Origin: Bacteroidota bacterium
GTDB taxonomy: Bacteria > Bacteroidota > Bacteroidia > Cytophagales > Cyclobacteriaceae
Length of the DNA: 57,470 nucleotides
Direction: 5' to 3'
NCBI GenBank assembly: GCA_018266055.1
Contig: JAFDYT010000016.1
Span: forward strand, 122,914-180,383
Of this stretch, positions 1-8,186 are shown piece by piece. The first letter of the stretch is position 1, and every line of letters begins with the position of its first letter. The notes under the pieces were generated by a model. That model saw only the letters and a list, made by a program, of their open reading frames with translations. It did no database searches and was not told where the DNA came from. The position numbers and the translations under genes are program-made.

Positions 1-24
1 AGTTCGAGCCTCGTTTCCCGCTCT
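1..24 (+). repeat. Left attachment repeat: 3' end of tRNA-Gly
   Basis: These 24 bases hold most of the T arm and the 3' acceptor strand (TTCCCGCT) of a tRNA gene whose 5' part lies before the window. They recur exactly at 56812-56835, where the anticodon arm is also visible and reads CCC (Gly). An integrase lies next to the other copy, so this is read as the left junction of an element integrated at the tRNA 3' end. The true repeat may extend left of base 1. Confidence 0.85.
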
Positions 25-68
25 GATAATCAATAACTTACAGTAACTTCGAAAAATCAGATTGGTGA

Positions 69-92
69 TTTGCACAGCAATTTGCACAGCAC
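69..92 (+). repeat. Paired TTTGCACAGCA repeats, left arm-type sites
   Basis: TTTGCACAGCA occurs at 69-79 and TTTGCACAGCAC at 81-92. The same pair, in the same orientation, occurs at 56654-56676 next to the integrase start. Paired direct repeats just inside both ends are the arrangement expected of arm-type binding sites for a tyrosine recombinase. The match is seen directly; the function is inferred. Confidence 0.65.
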
Positions 93-193
93 TTTTCCAA
101 GCAGAAGATTTACAAATGATTGCTTCGGAAAGGAAATTTGACGAGCTAAACAATAACAACAATCAAGGAAGATTTAAAGGATAGAATGATAAG

Positions 194-850
194 TCAAATA
201 TTGAGATTGATGAATATATGAATCAATTCATAACTATCCTTATGTGTGCTTTTGCCTATGATGATGTTATTGCTATTTGAGCTTAAGGTTTTAATTGAAT
301 TTGGGCTTGCGATATAATCTGCTTTAAACGGAGTTTTCGGGAATATTTCTTTTTTATACTTAGTCCACGACTTTTTGAAATTTGCCTGCGTACCCTTGTA
401 ATAACAAACGATAAAACGAGGTATTGTTAAACTTGAGTAATCGAACACCTTCGTAAGGTGATCCCAGATATATTTTTGTGATCGACCATTGACGTGAAGA
501 CATTCGATTATTGCTATCTCTTCCTTATTGGATTGTATGATAATATCTCGCTCGCCAGCATCATTTCCTTTTCCAGATTTGTTTCCAGTTGAGTTGTCTT
601 TAACAAGCCAGTCAAGCATAGATATTCTTGCCTGCAATATTGTAGAGAAGAGATCATTGTATTTGGTCTCCTTTTTTATTTCATTGATTGATCTTACTCT
701 CTTTACCACTTCAAGAAGGCAATATTGAATTTCACCTGTGAGGAAAGTAGCCAGCGTATCTTGATAAGGATTGAGTTTATCTGGAATTATTTGAATTAGA
801 TCTTTTGGTGATTTAGCGAGAATCTGAAGGTAAGAAGCTTGGAGTGCCAT
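194..850 (-). CDS. Hypothetical protein with nuclease-like motif
   Basis: A 218-residue protein, mostly helical in composition over residues 1-95, followed by a core with G-E-R-D102 and, after two short hydrophobic strands, A-I-I-E116-C-L. The D-x13-E spacing between two strands resembles the PD-(D/E)xK nuclease fold, but the usual Lys after the Glu is Cys here, so activity is uncertain. No signal peptide or membrane segment. It stands alone at the left end of the element and reads away from rteC. A restriction or defence role is possible but only inferred from the motif and location. Confidence 0.5.
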   Translation of the reverse strand: MALQASYLQILAKSPKDLIQIIPDKLNPYQDTLATFLTGEIQYCLLEVVKRVRSINEIKKETKYNDLFSTILQARISMLDWLVKDNSTGNKSGKGNDAGERDIIIQSNKEEIAIIECLHVNGRSQKYIWDHLTKVFDYSSLTIPRFIVCYYKGTQANFKKSWTKYKKEIFPKTPFKADYIASPNSIKTLSSNSNNIIIGKSTHKDSYELIHIFINLNI

Positions 851-1021
851 TCTTCTTTTACATTGTTCATATTTACCTCATTCACTTGCTCGCGGCCGTG
901 GCTGCTCAGCTCACAGGGTTTGGCTGGCAACATGGGCGCTTGGAAAAGGTTTTGAACGCACCAATTTTGTACAATATCACCAACATCGTGTTACCAAATT
1001 TATTGATACACTATTTGCTCT

Positions 1022-1951
1022 TTCAATTGCCGAGCCCAAGAACACAAATCAAACCTAGCGTCTGAGATTTTCTTCTTTTACAACCAATTGGACGGCATTC
1101 TTGAATTGATCCAGGGTGAATTTGAGAGTTAGTTTGATTACGAAGCCAAAATACCCGATTCAAAAAAAGCTGAGATCAAGAAATCACTAGAGTGGAAATA
1201 TTCTCAAATCAAACCCATTCTGGAGGACAAGGAATTAGATGAGAATCTGTCAATCATTTTAAAACAATTCATCCAAAATTCCATTACTGAGAAAATATCG
1301 AAGTTAACCTTTAACAGGATCAACTACCTTGAAAGCCTTATTCAAGAGATCAGTGACATAACTGAACTAAGATATCCAAAGGACATGACGGATAAGTTGA
1401 AGTTATGCCTGTTTTCTTTAAATTTTAACTACAGGGGATTTTATATCTATTGTATCGACAAAATTCAGAATGAAGTATCAAGCATAGAGTTTGAAATCGA
1501 TCAGGTAGAAAAACTCAGTTACCACCTGAAGAATATCAATCAGATGCAAGCTAAGCCCGGCCTTAGTTATAATCGTAGGCTAGCTCCAATAAAAATTCAG
1601 CTATCTGATTGGCTGTTGGAAGAAATTCAATTCATTGATAAGAAATGTAAGTTAAGCACTGTCAGCAAAGAAAAAGACGATGATTTTTCGAAAAGGGATT
1701 TCAAACTGGAATTTGATATGTCAGTTTCGCAGTTTGCATTTTTTACAAAGACGCTTGTCGAGTCAGGAGTTATTCAGAATAAAAACGTTTCTGAATTAAT
1801 ACGTTTCCTTTCAAAGTTTGTAAAGACGAAACGATCAGGAAGCATTTCCCATGAAAGCTTCAGGATCAAATATTATAATGTAGAAGACAGTACAAAGGAT
1901 GCGGTTAGGAATACGCTCCATACCGCAATTGGATATATCAACAGGAACTAA
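1022..1951 (+). pseudogene. rteC: RteC-like regulator, interrupted by a stop
   Basis: The intact part from ATG 1385 is 188 residues whose C-terminal half matches the RteC pattern: a helical region, then a segment of the type 'LVESGVIQNKNVSELIRFL' and a final 'TAIGYI' helix. The same frame continues upstream of 1385 with similar charged helical sequence back to about 1022, broken by a TAG at 1130-1132. RteC proteins in CTnDOT-type elements activate excision and transfer genes. The gene is therefore probably inactive, although translation from 1385 could make a C-terminal fragment. The N-terminal boundary is not clear. Confidence 0.6.
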
Positions 1952-1965
1952 AACTCAAAAGAATT

Positions 1966-2391
1966 ATGTCAATACGATTTAACTTTATTGTCTGGCTAGC
2001 CTTCATAATTTTCTCCTGTAATAAACCGCGAGATACAAATGCAACGGATGAAATATGCGGAGCCTATACAAGGGAGTATTCTTTCAAAGTAATAAATCAA
2101 GAAACGGGAGTTGAGATCGGAATGAGAACCATCAGGGATACAATATTTATCCGTCAAATTGGAAATGAATTTCAGGTATCAAATAAAAAATGGAGGCTGA
2201 ATAATTATGACAAAGACGGTTGGCGTAATATGGAACATGATGACGACAGGCCGAAAGCAACTTATCTATCAGCGTACGTTTTCACGAACAAATCACTGGC
2301 GGCTGAAAATCATCCAACACTTTACATAGACACCAGCCCTCAAATGGTCTACTGGACTATCGAATCTAAATACAGGAAAATTGAAAATTAA
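1966..2391 (+). CDS. Hypothetical lipoprotein
   Basis: A 141-residue protein with a hydrophobic signal segment and lipobox ending F-S-C-N-K near residue 18, so it is predicted to be exported and lipid-anchored. The mature part is short and beta-rich in composition (alternating Thr, Ile, Val, aromatic residues) and ends with a WTIESKY-type strand. It starts 14 bp after the rteC remnant and may share its transcript. I do not recognise the family. Its size and style resemble the frameshifted lipoprotein at 54380 near the other end, but no clear sequence match is seen. Confidence 0.6.
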   Translation: MSIRFNFIVWLAFIIFSCNKPRDTNATDEICGAYTREYSFKVINQETGVEIGMRTIRDTIFIRQIGNEFQVSNKKWRLNNYDKDGWRNMEHDDDRPKATYLSAYVFTNKSLAAENHPTLYIDTSPQMVYWTIESKYRKIEN

Positions 2392-2506
2392 ATTTATCCA
2401 CTTAGGAGAGTCTCTCATTTCAATGTTTACATGCATAAGAATTCTTGATTTCTGGATAACTATCAGAGGCCAAGAGAAAAATGTATGACTAGATATTTCT
2501 ATCCCA

Positions 2507-4108
2507 TCACTTGACTCGCTTCCACAACTGTGATCGATAGAATGGCCCAAAATATCCGCGCACTTTCAGTGTGTCTGAGTCTAATAACCAAATAGAAGAC
2601 GCATACACATTGCCATTGCCTGGGTCGAGGATTTTTCCGTCCTGCCATTTGTCATCCTTTTGGGTGAACCCATAAAGAATTTTCATTCCCACGATTTTAG
2701 AATTTTTTAAGTTGTCTTTGCATTCGGTACAAACGGGATCAGTCCCCTCATTCGGTAGCAGAAAGATTTTACGGATGTATCCTTTCAGTTCTTCCTCATG
2801 CTCTACAATTTCAATCCGCGACTTTGCTTTATCCCAACGGTCATCGATGGCAAGCCAGACCCCGGTTACGGTTTTTTCTTTGGCATCTCCCTCGCGTTTC
2901 CATTTTTGTGTTCGATAGAAAAGGTTCATCGGTCCACCATAACCACGAACCACCAAGGTGTTCTCGTCTTCGAGCCAAAGCTTTGAATGGTAAACCTCCC
3001 CGTTCTGCGGATCGAGAATTTTCCCCTCGCCAAATGAGTTTCCATCTCTCTTGAAGCCCCAAAGAAAATTCATGCCCACCACCTTCTTGTTTTTTCTATC
3101 GCCCAGACATTTGACACAAATCGGATCTTCCCCCTGCCAGGGCTCGAGATAAACCTGTAATACTTTTCCCTCCACGCTGTTTCCCGATTTAACAATCTCA
3201 ACAACCGACAGTGGCGAACCCGTTTCTTCATTGAAGGTAGTCCATTTGCCTTGTACGGTTTGCGAATAAGAATTTACAATTGCGATAATCAACAAAATGG
3301 TTGTCGAGACAGATTGTTTTGATTTCACTCTCAATGCACATGCCTTCGGCCTCGATTTCACTTCATCAAACACTTCGTGGTATTTTTTATGTTCCGTCTT
3401 CATCCACTTGTCCCACCAGGTAAAGTATAATCCATAGTTGCTGTGAAAGTGTTCATGATGCATGTTGTGGTGCGTGATGGCCGTGTTCCAGTTTATCCAT
3501 TTGTTTTTTGTAAAGCCTTTCGGAAGTATTTCAAAACCCAGATGGCCAATTACGTTTCTCACGATCATGTAGGTGAGGAACAGGAAAATAGCAAGCGGAT
3601 GCAGTGGCATGACAAAGACCATGATGGGCAACACCATTGCCTGAACAAGCGCCTCCCACGGATGAAACGAATAAGCAGCCCAGGGCGAAGGATTGGTTGA
3701 CTCATGATGCACGCGATGTACATATTTGAAAATTTTCTTGTGATGCATGAGGCGATGTGTCCAGTAGAAATAGAAATCATGGAAGATGAGAGTGACAATA
3801 AAACTGAAAACCAAATACGCAACACCATAGTCGGTGAAGCGATAGTAAATGCGCGTGATACCCGCATGCTCGGCAGAATAAATTCCAAAACCAACGAGTG
3901 AGAAGATCACCACTGTGCTCATGGAATATCCAAACTCTTTCCAAAGTTGTCGCGACTTCGGAAAGTCTCTTTGAATGAATAAATGTCTCAGTCCATTTTT
4001 AGCGATCACCCAAAAGATCACAAAGGCAAGGCTGGCCGGAATGAAATATCGCAACAGATCAAATAAGTAAATGTGTGGCCACATTTCTGAGAATGATTTT
4101 GTTTCCAT
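2507..4108 (-). CDS. Sterol desaturase family protein fused to two DUF2147 domains
   Basis: A 533-residue protein. Residues 1-250 are a membrane fatty acid hydroxylase/sterol desaturase domain with the full histidine set: H-D-x-Y-x-Y-W-T-H-R-x-x-H-H, H-R-V-H-H, and H-H-N-M-H-H-E-H-F-H, which should bind a di-iron centre and hydroxylate a lipid using O2. Residues 290-410 and 420-533 are two copies of DUF2147, each with a G-K-I-L-D-P-x-N-G-x-V-Y core and an L-x-V-R-G-Y strand. DUF2147 normally occurs as a small secreted protein, so the fusion is unusual. It lies 3 bp after the secreted protein at 4111 and is probably co-transcribed with it. Confidence 0.8.
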   Translation of the reverse strand: METKSFSEMWPHIYLFDLLRYFIPASLAFVIFWVIAKNGLRHLFIQRDFPKSRQLWKEFGYSMSTVVIFSLVGFGIYSAEHAGITRIYYRFTDYGVAYLVFSFIVTLIFHDFYFYWTHRLMHHKKIFKYVHRVHHESTNPSPWAAYSFHPWEALVQAMVLPIMVFVMPLHPLAIFLFLTYMIVRNVIGHLGFEILPKGFTKNKWINWNTAITHHNMHHEHFHSNYGLYFTWWDKWMKTEHKKYHEVFDEVKSRPKACALRVKSKQSVSTTILLIIAIVNSYSQTVQGKWTTFNEETGSPLSVVEIVKSGNSVEGKVLQVYLEPWQGEDPICVKCLGDRKNKKVVGMNFLWGFKRDGNSFGEGKILDPQNGEVYHSKLWLEDENTLVVRGYGGPMNLFYRTQKWKREGDAKEKTVTGVWLAIDDRWDKAKSRIEIVEHEEELKGYIRKIFLLPNEGTDPVCTECKDNLKNSKIVGMKILYGFTQKDDKWQDGKILDPGNGNVYASSIWLLDSDTLKVRGYFGPFYRSQLWKRVK

Positions 4109-4110
4109 AA

Positions 4111-4497
4111 TTATTTGATAGTAAGTTTTAGAATGGAACCTTTTGTCTTGTAGTTCAAAGTAGCACTGAGGATTAATGAATAAGTGCCCGGCAATGCATT
4201 TGCGTTGGCAGAGACATTCACTTTCGTAGAATCGAAGTTGCCATTGTCGGGATCGAAAGTAATCTTAACGCCTTCTGGAACACTTGAGGACAGTCCCATT
4301 TTAACTTTCCCTTTGCGATAGCCTTCGCCTTTGAGGATGTTAATATCCATCTGGGTGGTTTCTCCACGGGCGAGTTCCATCTTGTCATTTGAAAAAGACA
4401 GGCTGAAATCCCTGTGCGGTATTTCAACATTCTGAGCACCAACCGTCAGGCTGATGGCCAATAATCCCAGAAGTAATTTGATTTTTCTGATCTCCAT
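4111..4497 (-). CDS. Secreted protein of unknown function
   Basis: A 128-residue protein with a clear signal peptide (cleavage expected after G-A-Q near residue 22). The mature part, about 105 residues, is rich in beta-strand patterns and looks like a single immunoglobulin-like domain: 'ARGETTQMDINILKGEGYRK' followed by strands ending in 'YSLILSATLNY'. It is the first gene of a pair with the desaturase fusion at 2507 and probably acts at the cell envelope. I cannot name a family. Confidence 0.6.
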   Translation of the reverse strand: MEIRKIKLLLGLLAISLTVGAQNVEIPHRDFSLSFSNDKMELARGETTQMDINILKGEGYRKGKVKMGLSSSVPEGVKITFDPDNGNFDSTKVNVSANANALPGTYSLILSATLNYKTKGSILKLTIK

Positions 4498-4594
4498 AAT
4501 TTTAAAATTTATGGAGCCAAACCTACCCGCAACCCAAACGAAAGTCTCCCTGATTGCGAAAAATGCTTGCTGATTTCGAAATCAGCAAGAAAAA

Positions 4595-5623
4595 TTAGTG
4601 TTGCTGTTCCTTGCGGTAGGCGGTAGGAGTAGTATTTTTCTGCTCCTTAAAGGCTTTGTTGAACGGCCCGATGGATTGATAGCCAAGGGCATAGGCAATT
4701 TCGAGGATAGTCTTTTGGTTTTGGGCGGGGTCAGACAATATTTCGCAAGCCTCCTTCACGCGGTATTGATTCAAAAAGTCGTTGAAATTTTTGAAACCCA
4801 ATTGCTGGTTTATCAATCTGCGGAGTTTGTGCTCCTGTGTGTTTATCGTGTCGGCAAGTTCTTTGATCGTAAGCCCCTCTTTCCGGTAGACTTTTTTCTC
4901 ATTCAGTTGGGTTTTCAATTCGTTTTCTAGCGAGAGGTCTTCATTGGAAACAATCGGCTTCGGCTTGGGAATCTCCCGAAAGAAAAAGCCAGGCTGGAAT
5001 TCAAAATTGCTGACGAGGAAATATCCTGTAAGCAAAAGAATGGACGAACGCTGGAGTACTTGCAATAAATCTTTCGACTGTTGAACTAACGGTGTAGCCT
5101 CGATGATTACTGTCATTCCGATCAACACCGCAGTGACTATAATAAATGCGTTTCGGAAGCGCAGCCGCGATTCAATCAGGTCAAACTGTTTGGTCTTGAA
5201 AGCTTCGTACATACCCGCAAATACAAACCCGAGCGATATGAGCTGATTCGTGATGTTGAGAATGAGCGTGAACTGGGGCGAAAGCCAAGAGCCACAATTA
5301 TAATAGTGGTGAAAATGCGGAGCAACCTGGAGCGCAAACCAACCCATCATGGACGGCTGAAATTTAAAATGATCATCGAAGATTGATTTCGACAGCATCC
5401 AGAAAAACACGGGCACGGAAATAGACCCCGTCATAATCAACCCGTGCACGACAGGTTGCTGAAGAAATGGAGCTTCAATAATCAGGTAGCAGAAAACACA
5501 CAATGTAAATCCGATGCCTGCCCACAAATGCATCGCGTATTTTGCCTGCCGATAAATCATCAGCGTTCCGAACAGCACCAAAGTAGCTGTCGCGACCTGA
5601 AGTATCGAATTGAGAAGGTGCAT
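4595..5623 (-). CDS. AraC family regulator with membrane sensor domain
   Basis: A 342-residue protein. The first 210 residues hold about six or seven hydrophobic segments, the 7TM type of sensor found in Bacteroidetes AraC regulators. After a linker, residues 240-338 form a double helix-turn-helix with 'IKELADTINTQEHKLRRLIN' and 'ILEIAYALGYQSIGPFNKAF', the standard AraC signature. It reads in the same direction as the desaturase pair downstream, which is a plausible target, and a 100 bp gap separates them. The signal sensed cannot be told from sequence. Confidence 0.85.
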   Translation of the reverse strand: MHLLNSILQVATATLVLFGTLMIYRQAKYAMHLWAGIGFTLCVFCYLIIEAPFLQQPVVHGLIMTGSISVPVFFWMLSKSIFDDHFKFQPSMMGWFALQVAPHFHHYYNCGSWLSPQFTLILNITNQLISLGFVFAGMYEAFKTKQFDLIESRLRFRNAFIIVTAVLIGMTVIIEATPLVQQSKDLLQVLQRSSILLLTGYFLVSNFEFQPGFFFREIPKPKPIVSNEDLSLENELKTQLNEKKVYRKEGLTIKELADTINTQEHKLRRLINQQLGFKNFNDFLNQYRVKEACEILSDPAQNQKTILEIAYALGYQSIGPFNKAFKEQKNTTPTAYRKEQQH

Positions 5624-5665
5624 TTGGATGGCAATGTTGGAGTCGGAGATTTTTAAAGACTTAAA

Positions 5666-6199
5666 CTACTTTGTCCTCTTCAAAGTTGCTTTCGAGTAGA
5701 GTTCAAAATCTTTTCCAGGTTCCGCTAACTCAAACGTTTCGGTGAACTCATTCTCGTTGATGATTTGATAAGTTTCCTTTGCACGAAAACCAGCAGCAAT
5801 ATTTTCAATGCTTTCTGAAAGGAAGACGATTGTTCTCTTATCTGCGGAAATAGACTCAATTCTGTATTGATTCACGAAGCCTTCCACATGAAACTGTCTT
5901 AACACAAAAGTCATCCTGATTTTGTCATAGCTGATGAAGCCGTGATCTTCATGCACTTCGCCTTTCATATTTTTCTGTGAAGGTGGATAGGTTGATTTGT
6001 TTTTTACCTCAATGAATTTCTTGTTCATGACAAACTCGTAGCTGCGTTCATATTTACCCTTGCCTGGTTGCCCTTCGGATTCACCTGTCCATTTACCAAC
6101 AAAAACTTTGAAGGGCTGCCACAGGCTATCCAGTTTAGTCGTTTGTGCAGTCGCAATCAACGGGCAGAGGAGGATAAGAGCGGTGACTGTTCGTTTCAT
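5666..6199 (-). CDS. Secreted beta-barrel protein, DUF1579/nitrobindin-like
   Basis: A 177-residue protein with a signal peptide ending A-T-A-Q near residue 19. The mature domain opens with F-V-G-K-W-T-G-E-S-E-G, the opening strand typical of DUF1579 and nitrobindin-type small beta-barrels, and continues as alternating strands. Nitrobindins bind heme and react with NO; I cannot see a convincing proximal histidine, so heme binding is not claimed. It lies 42 bp upstream of the AraC regulator on the same strand and may be transcribed with it. Confidence 0.5.
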   Translation of the reverse strand: MKRTVTALILLCPLIATAQTTKLDSLWQPFKVFVGKWTGESEGQPGKGKYERSYEFVMNKKFIEVKNKSTYPPSQKNMKGEVHEDHGFISYDKIRMTFVLRQFHVEGFVNQYRIESISADKRTIVFLSESIENIAAGFRAKETYQIINENEFTETFELAEPGKDFELYSKATLKRTK

Positions 6200-6310
6200 A
6201 CGGGACGATTTCGGAAAAACAAGTTAAGGTTTTTTAGTGGAGGAAGGAAAAACTCCAGAGCATCAAATGTTTGAATTCGACTTAAAAACAGGTGTCTAAA
6301 ACTCTTTTTT

Positions 6311-6338
6311 ATCTATTCAAGAACTTTATTGAATAGAT
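6311..6338. promoter_or_regulatory. Probable ArsR operator
   Basis: ATCTATTCAA (6311-6320) and TTGAATAGAT (6329-6338) form a perfect 10-bp inverted repeat with an 8-bp spacer, 44 bp before the arsR-rhodanese start. ArsR family proteins bind inverted repeats of this size and usually repress their own operon. The dyad is seen directly; its use by this regulator is inferred. Confidence 0.7.
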
Positions 6339-6381
6339 TTTTGTATATTCATCACCTCTTCAATACTATAAATCAAACAGG

Positions 6382-7050
6382 ATGAACAAAAGGCAATTCA
6401 AAGATGGTGTTTACAGCGAGCTCGCAAAGATTACCAAGTCATTGGCCAACCCACACCGCCTGGAGATCATAGAACTATTAGCGCAAGGCGATTGCCCAGT
6501 CGAGCAGATTGCAGAACAAACGCATCTATCGGTTGCCAACGCATCACAGCACCTGCAGGTTTTGAAGGCAGCACAGCTCGTTGATGTCGACCGCAAAGGC
6601 AATTTCATCCATTACAAACTCGCCAATGAAAATGTGTTCCAGACCTGGAAGGCGCTACGGGAGTTGGGCGTGGAGCGAATTGCAGCCGTTGAGAAGCTGG
6701 TAAAGGACTTTAGAAAATCCAAATTCGATTTTGTATCGGTAACGATCGATGAGCTAGTTAAAAAAATTGATACGGGAAGAGTCACCCTTGTAGACGTGCG
6801 TCCTGAGTCAGAATACAAGAAGGGACATATTGCGGATGCTATTTCCATTCCGCATGATCAGTTGTCCCAGCGACTGAAAGAACTTCCCAAACGCACGGAG
6901 ATCATCGCCTATTGCCGCGGGCCATTCTGCGTCTTCGCAGATGAAGCTGTGGCGCTTTTAAGAAAGGCTGGCTACAAAGCCTCACGACTTGAAGAAGGTT
7001 TCCCCGATTGGAAATTACAAAAGCTCCCGGTGGAAGTTTCGGTGAATTAA
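6382..7050 (+). CDS. ArsR family regulator fused to rhodanese domain
   Basis: A 222-residue protein. Residues 10-90 are an ArsR winged helix ('LANPHRLEIIELLAQGDC', 'TQHLSVANASQHLQVLK'-like recognition helix). Residues 125-215 are a rhodanese domain with active loop C-R-G-P-F-C, whose first Cys would carry a persulfide. The fusion suggests a repressor that senses sulfane sulfur or links regulation to persulfide transfer. It is first in an operon with a rhodanese-persulfide dioxygenase-like protein (14 bp gap) and an MFS transporter, all predicted to be controlled from the dyad at 6311. Confidence 0.88.
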   Translation: MNKRQFKDGVYSELAKITKSLANPHRLEIIELLAQGDCPVEQIAEQTHLSVANASQHLQVLKAAQLVDVDRKGNFIHYKLANENVFQTWKALRELGVERIAAVEKLVKDFRKSKFDFVSVTIDELVKKIDTGRVTLVDVRPESEYKKGHIADAISIPHDQLSQRLKELPKRTEIIAYCRGPFCVFADEAVALLRKAGYKASRLEEGFPDWKLQKLPVEVSVN

Positions 7051-7063
7051 AAAACCAAACAAT

Positions 7064-8176
7064 ATGATAACTGAAGAAGATTTGAAATTAGATGTGAGCA
7101 CGCTATCGACCTGGCTTGCCGAGAAGCGGCCTGTTACCGTGCTCGATGTGAGGCCAGTGAAGGAACGTGAAGAATGGAAGATACCGGGAAGCATTCATGC
7201 TGATGTATATGATAAATTAAAGGCGAATGATCAAACTGCTTTCGATAATATAAAATTGGATTCACGAAATCCAATTGTGACGGTGTGCGCTGCCGGAAAA
7301 ACAAGTATGAAGGCTGCGCTGATCTTAAAGGCGAAGGGTTTTGATGCTTTCTCCCTCGATGGCGGAATGAAAGCCTGGAACTTCGCATGGAACAAAGCCG
7401 AGACTACCATTCACGATGTTAAGGTTATTCAGATCAGGCGTTCGTCCAAAGGATGTCTCTCTTACATGATTGGCTCGGAAGATGAAGCTCTGGTCATTGA
7501 CGCTTCGCTCGCCCCGCAGGTATACATAGACTTTGCAAGGGAAAATGGTTGGTCAATCAAATACGTGACCGACACACATATTCACGCAGACTACTTATCC
7601 AGAACAAGAGAACTTGCAGAGGCAGCTTCTGCTGAACATATCCTGATTGACAAAGCAAATGTTGGATACGGTTTCTGGCCAATAAAAAATGAAGAGTTAA
7701 TTGAATTTGGAAATGCGAAGCTTAAAGTCATCCACACACCAGGCCATACGCTGGAAAGTACTTCCTTTCAATTGCGTGACGAGGTAATTTTCACAGGCGA
7801 CACCTTGTTTGTAGATGGTGTAGGCAGACCCGATCTCAAAGCAAATCAGGAAGAGGCAAAAGAAAAATCCAGGATGCTCTTTCACTCACTCCAACGAATC
7901 ATGAGCCTGAATTCGAACATGTGGGTGTTCCCTGCACACTTCTCACATGCGGTTCCATTTGATGATAACCTTGTAACGGAGACGATTGGCGGTTTGAAGG
8001 ATAAATTGAAAATGCTTTCGCTCAGTGAAGATGAGTTCATTGAATTCACGATGAAACGAATTCCGCCAACTCCACCGAACTACCTCATGATTGCTACTTT
8101 AAACAAACAAGGTTCTTATGAAGGTCACTCGCCATTGGAGTTGGAGGCGGGAGCTAATCGTTGCGCCATTGAATAA
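7064..8176 (+). CDS. Rhodanese / metallo-beta-lactamase protein, persulfide dioxygenase-like
   Basis: A 370-residue protein. Residues 10-110 are a rhodanese domain with active loop C-A-A-G-K-T-S. Residues 125-365 are an MBL-fold domain with T-H-I-H-A-D-Y, a later H-T-P-G-H-T and G-D-T-L-F, the metal-binding pattern of ETHE1-type persulfide dioxygenases (T-H-x-H-x-D). Fused enzymes of this kind oxidise persulfides to sulfite or thiosulfate in the cytoplasm. The domain order here (rhodanese first) differs from CstB, in which the MBL domain comes first. Overlaps the beginning of the MFS reading frame only if an upstream start were used. Confidence 0.85.
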   Translation: MITEEDLKLDVSTLSTWLAEKRPVTVLDVRPVKEREEWKIPGSIHADVYDKLKANDQTAFDNIKLDSRNPIVTVCAAGKTSMKAALILKAKGFDAFSLDGGMKAWNFAWNKAETTIHDVKVIQIRRSSKGCLSYMIGSEDEALVIDASLAPQVYIDFARENGWSIKYVTDTHIHADYLSRTRELAEAASAEHILIDKANVGYGFWPIKNEELIEFGNAKLKVIHTPGHTLESTSFQLRDEVIFTGDTLFVDGVGRPDLKANQEEAKEKSRMLFHSLQRIMSLNSNMWVFPAHFSHAVPFDDNLVTETIGGLKDKLKMLSLSEDEFIEFTMKRIPPTPPNYLMIATLNKQGSYEGHSPLELEAGANRCAIE

Positions 8177-8186
8177 AATCACCAAC

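Noticed and set aside
844-1065. Open frame of 73 codons on the plus strand near the left end
   Set aside because: It overlaps the start of the rteC remnant in another frame, has no recognisable domain and looks like chance coding.
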